From Clostridiales bacterium UBA7573 (GTDB taxonomy: Bacteria; Bacillota; Clostridia; Oscillospirales; CAG-272), in contig DLLB01000076.1 of assembly GCA_002477905.1 (NCBI GenBank), positions 1 to 9,069 on the forward strand: DNA of 9,069 nt, in the 5' to 3' direction. The position numbers and the translations under genes are program-made. Of this stretch, positions 1-6,567 are shown piece by piece. Each line of letters begins with the position of its first letter. The first letter of the stretch is position 1. The notes under the pieces are model-generated. The model ran no database searches. It saw nothing but the letters and a program-made list of their open reading frames with translations, and had not been told where the DNA came from.

Positions 1-1
1 C

Positions 2-97
2 CCGACGTTGGCGTTTTATCATGCGTTGCCGAATCTGCCGAAACCTGCGACGGTGTTGCCGGAAAATCCCCCCGCCCCGTTCGGGATAAGCGAATAA
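2..97 (+). CDS. C-terminal end of an unidentified protein (5' truncated)
   Basis: An open frame enters from the left edge and stops at a TAA at 95-97. The last residues are rich in proline and leucine and end in PFGISE. Codon choice (many CCG, GCG and TTG) matches the other genes in the window, which is the main reason to believe this frame over the other two. The stop lies 26 bases before the mutS2 start with no visible terminator, so the gene probably shares a transcript with mutS2. In many Clostridia a U32-family peptidase gene sits just upstream of mutS2, but nothing in these 31 residues identifies it, so the product is left unnamed. Confidence 0.5.
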   Translation, partial: PTLAFYHALPNLPKPATVLPENPPAPFGISE

Positions 98-123
98 TCG
101 GAAAAATCAATGAAGGAAATGAT

Positions 124-2511
124 ATGATAGATACAAAGACATTACAAATATTAGAATATGATCGCATAGCAGGACAACTCGCGGACTGCGCCCCTACGGA
201 GGGGGCAAAGCAGCTTGCCTTACGATTGCATCCGGAAACGGATCTGTTCCGGATCCGGAAAATGCAGAAACAAACGACAGATGCCAAGCGTCTGCTTGGC
301 ATCAAAGGAATGCCGCCGTTTGGGGCAGTATATGAGATCAGTACCGCAGTGGAACGTGCGGAAAAAGGTGCCGTATTGTCCGCAAAGGAGTTACTTGAAA
401 TTGCGGATGTATTTTCTTGCGCAAGGCGTCTGCACGATTATGCGTCCGCAGATCGGACGTTTGAGACGGTACTGGACGGTATTTTTGAACGGTTACAAGT
501 GAACCGTCCGTTGGAAGAAAAAATTCGAAGAGCGATTTTGGCAGAAGATCTGATCGCGGATGAGGCGAGTCCTGCATTGGCAGATATTCGACGAAAAATG
601 CGGGATGCGAACCGTCGGATTAAAGAAACTCTGCAAAAATATGTTACCGGCGCATCACACGATAAATTTTTGCAAGACCATTTGGTCACGACGCGAAACG
701 GCAGATATGTTATTCCGGTTAAGGCAGAATACCGCGGAGAAGTTAAGGGGCTGATTCACGACACGTCTGCATCCGGTGCAACTTTGTTTATCGAGCCTAT
801 GTCGGTGGTAGAAGCCAACAATGAATTGCGGGAGCTGGAAACCAAGGAACAGCGGGAAATTGAACGGATTCTGGCAGAGCTGTCTGCCCTTGCGGCGGAT
901 CAGGGCACGGTTCTGCAACTGAATTATTATAACATTACAGAACTGGCATTTCATTTTGCAAAGGCGGAACTCTCTTTTCGTATGGACGCAACACAGCCTG
1001 CATTCAATGAAAATCACAGCATTTTACTGCGCCGCGCAAGACATCCGCTGTTGCAGAAGGATACCGTGGTTCCCATTGATGTGGAACTTGGAACAAGTTA
1101 TGATACGCTGGTGATTACCGGACCGAATACAGGCGGAAAAACCGTTACGTTGAAAACGCTTGGATTATTTACGATGATGGCGCAAAGCGGACTGCATCTG
1201 CCGCTTGCGGAAGGTTCGGAATTGTGTGTGTTGTCCGGAGTACTTGCAGATATTGGGGATGAACAGAGTATTGCGCAGTCTCTCTCCACCTTTTCCGCGC
1301 ATATGGTGAATACGGTGCGGATCTTACGGGAAATGGATGCCGATACGTTGGTGCTTTTTGATGAACTCGGAGCCGGAACAGATCCGGTGGAGGGCGCGGC
1401 GCTTGCAGTTGCGATTTTGGAACATGTGAAAGCGCATGGTGCGCTTTGCGCCGCAACGACGCACTATGCAGAACTCAAAGCCTATGCATTGAATACTGCA
1501 CGTGTGCAAAATGCTTCCTGCGAATTTAATTTGTATACGTTGCGACCGACGTACCGATTGATTATCGGGACTCCTGGCAAGTCCAATGCATTTGCCATTT
1601 CGCGCAAACTTGGCTTGCCGGAAGAAATTGTTTCCCGTGCCGATGCCATTGTTTCTTCAGAAAATAAAGAATTTGAACAGGTCATTGAAAAATTGGAGCA
1701 AAGCCGTCTGCAAATGGAAGAAAATCGCCGGATTGCAGAAGAAGAACGCGCCGCGATGGAACAAAAACGAGCAGAAGCGGAAGAACGTCTTGCCAAAGAA
1801 TCTGCCGCAACAGAAAAAGAAATGGCGCGTTTGCGTGCGCAGGCAGAAGGTATGCTTGCCGGAGCAAAGGCTGCAAGCGAAATGGTTTTTGCGGAACTGG
1901 AACGTTTGAAAAAACAAAAAGACGCGGCAGATTTTGCAAAGCAGCTGGAGGATGGTCGCCGGGAAATTCGCAGAACGCTGAAAGAAACGGATTTGGATAC
2001 CGATACGGTTTTGCAAAAGGAGGCGGAGCATTATGTGTTGCCGCGTCATGTCCGTGCAGGAGATTCGGTGGTTGTAATCAGCTTGGGGCAGGAAGGCGAG
2101 GTGGTATCACCGCCGGATAAGAAGGACTTGGTGCAGGTGCAACTTGGAAATCTGCGCACCCGTGTACGGGAATCGGATCTTATGTTGCGGGAAGATCGCA
2201 AAAATACGTTGCTTCCGAAAAAGAAATCCGTCAACCGCAGTACCGGTACCTCGGAAATTTCTCATGATTTTGCTTATGAGTTGGATGTACGCGGGGAAAC
2301 CGGAGAGGATGCATGGCTCAGAGTGGACAAGTATTTGGATGAAGCGGCGGTTTGCGGAATGCATACCGTGCGGATCATTCACGGAAAAGGCACTGGTGCG
2401 CTGAAAAAAGCCTTGTGGGAGTTTTTCCGCCGAGATCCGCGGATTAAAAGTTACCGTTTGGGGGTATACGGGGAAGGGGACTCCGGCGTTACGGTAATAG
2501 AACTGAAATAA
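124..2511 (+). CDS. mutS2: MutS2 family ATPase / Smr-domain endonuclease
   Basis: The 795-residue length is normal for MutS2. The N-terminal 300 residues correspond to the MutS core and clamp region; the mismatch-binding domains of MutS1 are absent. The ABC-type ATPase shows Walker A GPNTGGKT at 333-340, the signature segment around STFSAHM at 388-394 and Walker B LVLFDE at 409-414. A strongly charged coiled coil covers about 513-620, a KOW-like beta segment about 639-690, and the Smr domain starts near 719 with LDVRG (720-724) and HGKGTG (753-758). All key residues look intact. Known family roles are suppression of homologous recombination and, in Bacillus, rescue of collided ribosomes; which applies here cannot be read from sequence. 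The start is chosen for AAGGA at 113-117, six bases upstream. No convincing terminator follows the stop. Confidence 0.96.
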   Translation: MIDTKTLQILEYDRIAGQLADCAPTEGAKQLALRLHPETDLFRIRKMQKQTTDAKRLLGIKGMPPFGAVYEISTAVERAEKGAVLSAKELLEIADVFSCARRLHDYASADRTFETVLDGIFERLQVNRPLEEKIRRAILAEDLIADEASPALADIRRKMRDANRRIKETLQKYVTGASHDKFLQDHLVTTRNGRYVIPVKAEYRGEVKGLIHDTSASGATLFIEPMSVVEANNELRELETKEQREIERILAELSALAADQGTVLQLNYYNITELAFHFAKAELSFRMDATQPAFNENHSILLRRARHPLLQKDTVVPIDVELGTSYDTLVITGPNTGGKTVTLKTLGLFTMMAQSGLHLPLAEGSELCVLSGVLADIGDEQSIAQSLSTFSAHMVNTVRILREMDADTLVLFDELGAGTDPVEGAALAVAILEHVKAHGALCAATTHYAELKAYALNTARVQNASCEFNLYTLRPTYRLIIGTPGKSNAFAISRKLGLPEEIVSRADAIVSSENKEFEQVIEKLEQSRLQMEENRRIAEEERAAMEQKRAEAEERLAKESAATEKEMARLRAQAEGMLAGAKAASEMVFAELERLKKQKDAADFAKQLEDGRREIRRTLKETDLDTDTVLQKEAEHYVLPRHVRAGDSVVVISLGQEGEVVSPPDKKDLVQVQLGNLRTRVRESDLMLREDRKNTLLPKKKSVNRSTGTSEISHDFAYELDVRGETGEDAWLRVDKYLDEAAVCGMHTVRIIHGKGTGALKKALWEFFRRDPRIKSYRLGVYGEGDSGVTVIELK

Positions 2512-2605
2512 CGCACGGAATTGACCGATTTTGCACGGATTCGGCACAATTTTTTCAACATCCTGTCGAAAATGCGGCTTTTTGTTAAAAAAACGAAAAA
2601 AAACA

Positions 2606-2633
2606 TTGAATTTCAAAAAAGTTATGCTATAAT
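2606..2633 (+). promoter_or_regulatory. SigA-type promoter of prs, extended -10
   Basis: The -35 box TTGAAT lies at 2606-2611 and the -10 box TATAAT at 2628-2633, with a 16-base spacer. TGC directly before the -10 makes it an extended -10 promoter. Two A-tracts at about 2587-2603, immediately upstream of the -35, resemble an UP element. Transcription should begin near 2640, giving a prs leader of nearly 60 bases. Confidence 0.85.
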
Positions 2634-2649
2634 AGTGTTGTAAGAATCC

Positions 2650-2665
2650 CATTGCGGGAGCAATG
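2650..2665 (+). promoter_or_regulatory. Small hairpin in the prs 5' leader
   Basis: CATTGC at 2650-2655 pairs perfectly with GCAATG at 2660-2665 around a GGGA loop, which is of the stable GNRA type. It lies about ten bases after the predicted transcription start and 22 bases before the ribosome binding site, so it does not hide that site. It may simply stabilise the 5' end of the message. CATTGC recurs inside the prs coding region at 2735-2740 as part of a 13-base direct repeat. Confidence 0.4.
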
Positions 2666-2697
2666 CGGAAATGCAGTTAAAATTATTGGAGGTACGC

Positions 2698-3798
2698 ATG
2701 AGCGAGTCATTGGTAGGAGAGCTTTCGATTATCCCATTGCGGGGAAGCGAAGATTTTGCAAAGCAGGTGGACTATTATCTCAGCAATTGGAGAAAATATG
2801 AACCCGGATTTGTCAAATATCCGGATTATACCCGTTTTGGAACCGGCGAGGGAAAATGTGTATTGCACGATTCCATGCGCGGCGAGGACGTATATCTGAT
2901 TGCGGATGTTTTTAATTATGGCGTGAAGTACAAAATGTACGGAATGGAACAGCGGATGAGTCCGGACGACCATTTTGAGGACATTAAGCGCACCATTGGC
3001 GCGATTGCAGGGAAAGCACGTCGTATCTCCGTAATCATGCCGATGCTGTATGAGGGCAGACAGCATAAGAGAAGTATGCGAGAGTCTTTGGATTGTGCAA
3101 CGGCTCTGCAGGAACTTGTCTCTATGGGTGTCACCAATATTATTACGTTTGACGCACATGATCAACGTGTGCAAAATGCGATCCCGTTACATGGATTTGA
3201 CAATGTACAGCCCACTTATCAGATGATCAAAGCAATGGTCAGAAAAATTCCGGATATTGATTTTTCCCCGGAAAAGCTGATGGTCGTATCGCCGGACGAA
3301 GGCGGAATGCAGCGGTGTATGTATTATGCGTCTATTCTTGGATTGGAGCTGGGAATGTTTTATAAACGCCGGGATTATTCTGTAGTCAAAGACGGGAAAA
3401 ACCCGATTGTGGCACATGAATATCTTGGGAAAAGCGTACGGGGAAAAGACGTCATCATTGCAGATGATATGATTTCTTCAGGGGAATCCATTCTGGATGT
3501 GGCAAAGCAATTGAAAGCAAGAGATGCACGCAGAATTTTTGTGTTTGCTACATTTGGGTTGTTCTGCAATGGATTTGAGATTTTTGACAAAGCATATGCA
3601 GACGGACAGATCGATCAGATCTTTACGACCAATCTCAATTACAGACCGAAGGAGATTTTAGCTCGTCCGTGGTATACAGAAGTCAATATGTGCAAATATG
3701 TTGCCTATTTTATCGATACGCTCAATCATGATTCCACCATCAGCAAATTGCTCGATCCCGCGGAACGGATTAAAAATCTTCTTGCAAAACGCGGTTAA
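2698..3798 (+). CDS. prs: Ribose-phosphate pyrophosphokinase, long clostridial form
   Basis: The enzyme makes PRPP from ribose 5-phosphate and ATP for purine, pyrimidine, NAD, histidine and tryptophan synthesis in the cytoplasm. With the start at 2698 the protein has 366 residues, about 50 more than classical bacterial Prs. Recognisable elements are the YEGRQHKR segment (118-125, equivalent to the ATP-binding arginine segment), FDAHDQ (151-156, matching the metal-binding histidine loop), KRR (223-225, the catalytic flexible loop) and the PRPP-binding loop DDMISSGES (256-264). The loop differs from the usual DDMIDTAGT, so this is a divergent branch, but the ordered set of motifs supports activity. 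An in-frame ATG at 2671 is possible, but GGAGG at 2688-2692, five bases before 2698, favours the shorter protein. The gene has its own promoter and terminator and appears to be transcribed alone. Confidence 0.92.
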   Translation: MSESLVGELSIIPLRGSEDFAKQVDYYLSNWRKYEPGFVKYPDYTRFGTGEGKCVLHDSMRGEDVYLIADVFNYGVKYKMYGMEQRMSPDDHFEDIKRTIGAIAGKARRISVIMPMLYEGRQHKRSMRESLDCATALQELVSMGVTNIITFDAHDQRVQNAIPLHGFDNVQPTYQMIKAMVRKIPDIDFSPEKLMVVSPDEGGMQRCMYYASILGLELGMFYKRRDYSVVKDGKNPIVAHEYLGKSVRGKDVIIADDMISSGESILDVAKQLKARDARRIFVFATFGLFCNGFEIFDKAYADGQIDQIFTTNLNYRPKEILARPWYTEVNMCKYVAYFIDTLNHDSTISKLLDPAERIKNLLAKRG

Positions 3799-3819
3799 CT
3801 TTCCAAAATGTATATTTAT

Positions 3820-3852
3820 AAGCGATGCACGTTTTACGCGCATCGCTTTTTT
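3820..3852 (+). terminator. Rho-independent terminator after prs
   Basis: A nine-pair perfect stem is formed by 3820-3828 (AAGCGATGC) and 3840-3848 (GCATCGCTT) around an 11-base loop. A run of six T residues occupies 3847-3852. It lies 22 bases after the prs stop and upstream of the holB promoter, so it separates the two transcription units. Confidence 0.9.
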
Positions 3853-3884
3853 CAAAAGATTTTGTAAGGAAACTGCAAAAGCAT

Positions 3885-3913
3885 TTGACAAGCGGCACAG
3901 AATCTGCTATAAT
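3885..3913 (+). promoter_or_regulatory. Near-perfect SigA promoter of holB-ricT
   Basis: TTGACA at 3885-3890 and TATAAT at 3908-3913 are both exact consensus, separated by the optimal 17 bases. TGC at 3905-3907 adds an extended -10. Transcription should start near 3920, leaving a leader of about 28 bases before holB. Confidence 0.92.
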
Positions 3914-3947
3914 ACATACAGTGGATGCAGGAAAAGGAGTTGGGCGG

Positions 3948-4949
3948 ATGTTTGAAACGATTTATGGAAATCAAGCGGTCAAACAATGCCTGCAAAATGC
4001 GCTAGAAAATCAAATGCTTGCGCATGCCTACATTGTAGAAGGGGTACAGGGGAGCGGAAGACATACTTTGGTAAAAGAAGTCGCCGCAGTGTTGGTACCT
4101 TCTGCAAGAGAACGAATTTTAGATGGAATTTGTCCGGATGTCAAGGAATTTACACTGCCGGCAGATCGAAAGACGATTTCTGTGGAAACAATCCGGGCGC
4201 TGAAAGAAGACGCGTATTTAAAACCCAGTGAACTGTCTGTGAAGATTTACTTGCTTTCTTGTGCGGAATGCATGACAGTGCAAGCGCAGAACGCGCTTTT
4301 GAAAATTTTAGAAGAACCGCCGTCCAGCGTATATATTTTTCTGTTGTGTGATAACAGCGCGCAACTTTTGACTACGGTGCGTTCCCGTGCCGCCACTTTA
4401 CGAATGCAGATATTTTCCGAGACGCAAATAGACGCGTATTTGCAAACGATTCCGAAAGCAAAACAACTTGCCGGAACCGACACAGAGAAGTATCAACGGA
4501 TCTTGCGAATGTGTGGCGGAACGATTGGAAACGCACTTGCGATGCTTTCCAAAAGTGGGAAATCCGGCAAGGAAGCACAGCAGTACGAATCTGCGGTGCA
4601 GTTGTTACAGGCTTGTGGAAAAAGGCAGGTCGCGGCAATCTCCAAGGCTGTAATTTCGCTCCCGCAAAAACGAGAAGAATTATCGGAAATTCTTGCTTTG
4701 GTGTTACTTGGGGTAAGAGATCTTCTAAAGCGAAAAAAAGGTGTGGAAATGCGGGATCTTTTTTTTGAGGAAGATACTTGTGCGGATACACTTGCACAGC
4801 AGCTGTCCGCATATACCCTATCAGAACTTGCAAGAACCATAACGGCTTGTCAGGATATGGTACAGGGAAATGCAAATCTGTACCTTGCGTTGACTTGGTT
4901 GTTACAGCATTTGTTGAAAACGATCGGTGTAAGTGGCTATCCCGTTTAA
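3948..4949 (+). CDS. holB: DNA polymerase III delta-prime subunit (clamp loader), degenerate
   Basis: This 333-residue protein has the clamp-loader AAA+ fold; delta-prime works with tau/gamma and delta to open the sliding clamp. The most diagnostic motif is NALLKILEEPP at 115-125. The C-terminal helical region (about 250-333) ends in a segment with NANLYLALTWLL, as in the collar domain. Other motifs are degraded. The P-loop reads GVQGSGRH (32-39), so the lysine and serine/threonine are lost. The Walker B position is LLSCAECM (102-109), the usual SRC is SRA (146-148), and the zinc-binding cysteines normally between the P-loop and the PDV motif (CPDV, 62-65) are missing. Delta-prime does not need ATP hydrolysis, so it can still be functional. 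ricT follows 26 bases later, as in Bacillus. The start is chosen for AAAGGAG at 3933-3939; an upstream in-frame extension to 3825 would cross the terminator and promoter. Confidence 0.88.
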   Translation: MFETIYGNQAVKQCLQNALENQMLAHAYIVEGVQGSGRHTLVKEVAAVLVPSARERILDGICPDVKEFTLPADRKTISVETIRALKEDAYLKPSELSVKIYLLSCAECMTVQAQNALLKILEEPPSSVYIFLLCDNSAQLLTTVRSRAATLRMQIFSETQIDAYLQTIPKAKQLAGTDTEKYQRILRMCGGTIGNALAMLSKSGKSGKEAQQYESAVQLLQACGKRQVAAISKAVISLPQKREELSEILALVLLGVRDLLKRKKGVEMRDLFFEEDTCADTLAQQLSAYTLSELARTITACQDMVQGNANLYLALTWLLQHLLKTIGVSGYPV

Positions 4950-4975
4950 CAGATGCAGAGAAAGGAAAATAGAGA

Positions 4976-6328
4976 ATGGAAGAAAAAATGATGTCCGAAC
5001 ATACAGAGAAACAAGACAACGCAATTTCGCAAGTCACCGCGGCTATCTCGCAAGGAGAGCCCAAAGCGCAGAAAACCGAGAAAAAAGCGCGGGGCAAATC
5101 GGAAAGCAAACGGGGGGATTTCCGTAAAAAAAATATGGGAAATTCGAATCGTTTTCGCAAATCCGACAATGAAAAAAACAACGCGGCGAATTCTGAGGAA
5201 GCTTCGGTAACCGATCAGACCGCTACTTGTTTTACCGAGGATTCGCCTGAAATAACGGAATCGATGCCGGAAAAGGAGTCGGAAATTTCTGAGAGGATTT
5301 CAGAAGAATCGCCGGATCGCAAAGATAAAGAAATCCCACAGACAGAGGAAGAAGCGCAGATTGAGATTATTGGCGTCCGATTCAAGCAGTCTGGTAAATT
5401 GTATTTCTTTGATCCCAAAGGAGTCGTGTATAACCGTAACGCACATGTCATTGTGGAAACGGCGAATGGAATGGAATATGGGACGGTCGCCGTTCCCAAT
5501 CGGATGATCGGAGTCAGCAAAGTGGTAATGCCGTTGCGCAGTGTCTTGCGCATTGCAAATGCGGAAGATGAAAAGTTGCGGCGAGAGAATGACAATATTG
5601 AAATCGACGCGTTCAATACCTGTGTATCCTGCATTGCAGATTTTGGATTGGACATGAAGTTGGTAGATGTGGAATACGCGTTTGACCGCGGGAAGCTGTT
5701 GTTTTACTTTACCTCGGAGGAACGGGTGGATTTTCGCGATTTGGTAAAAAAATTGGCAAGTGTTTATCATACGCGGATTGAAATGCGGCAAATCGGCATA
5801 CGGGATGAGGCGAAAATGCTTGGCGGATTAGGTGCCTGCGGCAGACCGTTTTGTTGCAGTACCTTTTTAGGGGATTTTACGCAGGTATCCATCAAGATGG
5901 CAAAAGAGCAGGGATTGTCGCTCAATTCCGCGAAAATTTCCGGTACTTGCGGTAGATTGATGTGTTGCCTAAGGTATGAACATGAGATCTATGAGGAGGA
6001 ACTCAAACGAACGCCGAAAGTGGATTCTTTGGTGGAAACCACGGACGGAACAGGCGTCGTGGTCGATGCACATCCGCTGACAGGTTTGGTGAAAGTTCGT
6101 TTGGATGCACAACAAGATAGCATTCATGTTTATCCAAGAGAAGAAATCAAGGTCGTTGGGCATAGTCGTGGCGCATCGAAAAAAATCGTGACGGAAGAAA
6201 AAACATCTAAAGCGAATAGCCGTTCCAAAAATGGAAAAGTACAGGCTGGTACAGATGGAAATGAGAAAAATGTACGACAGGAAGATAAAAATTCGCAAAG
6301 CGACGAGAAAAACGAAAAAAGCCATTGA
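4976..6328 (+). CDS. ricT: RicT/YaaT, PSP1-domain protein of the Fe-S Ric (Y) complex
   Basis: In Bacillus, RicT joins RicA and RicF in a complex that carries [4Fe-4S] clusters, assists RNase Y in mRNA maturation and affects phosphorelay signalling. The PSP1 core spans about 129-395 of 450 residues. It carries the characteristic cysteines: C216/C219 (CVSC), C288/C293/C294 (GACGRPFCC) and C325/C330/C331 (GTCGRLMCC). The Bacillus protein has about 275 residues. The extra length here comes from a hydrophilic, low-complexity N-terminal arm (1-128, rich in E, K, S) and a similar C-terminal tail (396-450), both probably disordered. The gene lies 26 bases after holB and should share its promoter. 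The start has AAAGGA at 4961-4966; ATG codons at 4985 and 4988 are possible alternatives. The stop TGA overlaps the -35 box of the ferredoxin promoter. Confidence 0.92.
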   Translation: MEEKMMSEHTEKQDNAISQVTAAISQGEPKAQKTEKKARGKSESKRGDFRKKNMGNSNRFRKSDNEKNNAANSEEASVTDQTATCFTEDSPEITESMPEKESEISERISEESPDRKDKEIPQTEEEAQIEIIGVRFKQSGKLYFFDPKGVVYNRNAHVIVETANGMEYGTVAVPNRMIGVSKVVMPLRSVLRIANAEDEKLRRENDNIEIDAFNTCVSCIADFGLDMKLVDVEYAFDRGKLLFYFTSEERVDFRDLVKKLASVYHTRIEMRQIGIRDEAKMLGGLGACGRPFCCSTFLGDFTQVSIKMAKEQGLSLNSAKISGTCGRLMCCLRYEHEIYEEELKRTPKVDSLVETTDGTGVVVDAHPLTGLVKVRLDAQQDSIHVYPREEIKVVGHSRGASKKIVTEEKTSKANSRSKNGKVQAGTDGNEKNVRQEDKNSQSDEKNEKSH

Positions 6329-6354
6329 CTTTTCAGAAAGAACTATGCTATAAT
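6325..6354 (+). promoter_or_regulatory. SigA promoter of the ferredoxin gene, overlapping the ricT stop
   Basis: TTGACT at 6325-6330 and TATAAT at 6349-6354 are separated by 18 bases, with TGC (6346-6348) forming an extended -10. The stop codon of ricT, TGA at 6326-6328, lies inside the -35 box. Transcription should start near 6361, about 30 bases before the ferredoxin start codon. Confidence 0.85.
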
Positions 6355-6390
6355 GATAAAACAAAATATCAAGTTGGAGGTGAATTTAAA

Positions 6391-6564
6391 ATGGCATATA
6401 AAATTTCCGACGATTGCATCGGATGCGGCACCTGCGCAGGCGAATGCCCGGTAGGATGCATTGAGGAGAAGGACGGCAAATACGTAATCAAAGCCGACGA
6501 GTGTGTTGGTTGCGGTACTTGCGCAAGCGTTTGCCCTGTTGAGGCTCCGAAAGACGCTGAGTGA
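6391..6564 (+). CDS. Small 2[4Fe-4S] ferredoxin, clostridial type
   Basis: A 57-residue electron carrier with two cluster-binding motifs: C9, C12, C15 then C19-P, and C38, C41, C44 then C48-P. In bacterial ferredoxins three cysteines of each triplet and the distant proline-linked cysteine of the other motif bind one cluster. C23 is an extra cysteine where alanine is usual (CPVGCI instead of CPVGAI). Length and spacing match the clostridial 2[4Fe-4S] family, although the second motif is shortened after CPVE. A strong GGAGGTGA at 6376-6383 sets the start; the longer frame from 6325 would begin inside the promoter. With its own promoter and good binding site the gene is probably well expressed. 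Its partner enzyme is not shown by sequence; the position beside ricT suggests, but does not prove, a link to Fe-S-dependent RNA metabolism. Confidence 0.95.
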   Translation: MAYKISDDCIGCGTCAGECPVGCIEEKDGKYVIKADECVGCGTCASVCPVEAPKDAE

Positions 6565-6567
6565 TGT

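Noticed and set aside
2512..2600. Terminator after mutS2
   Set aside because: The best stem is CCGA with TCGG, four pairs around a 12-base loop, followed by no proper T-run; the A/T tracts fit better as an UP element of the prs promoter.
2663..2680. Five-codon upstream frame in the prs leader (ATG at 2663, stop at 2678)
   Set aside because: The nearest purine run (GGGAG) is too close to the ATG and sits in the leader hairpin; such a short frame is expected by chance.
2671..2697. Earlier in-frame ATG for prs at 2671
   Set aside because: GGAGG at 2688-2692 lies between the two ATGs and suits 2698; the earlier start has no comparable site.
3825..3947. In-frame 5' extension of holB starting at an ATG at 3825
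   Set aside because: It would start inside the prs terminator hairpin and read through the consensus holB promoter; the ATG at 3948 has AAAGGAG at good spacing.
4372..5181. 269-codon open frame on the minus strand across the end of holB and the start of ricT
   Set aside because: It lies antisense to two well-supported genes, has no recognisable domain, is rich in Ser, Phe and Arg as expected from a shadow frame, and has no evident binding site.
6325..6390. Longer ferredoxin frame starting before 6391
   Set aside because: It would begin in the promoter itself; GGAGGTGA at 6376-6383 fixes the start at 6391.
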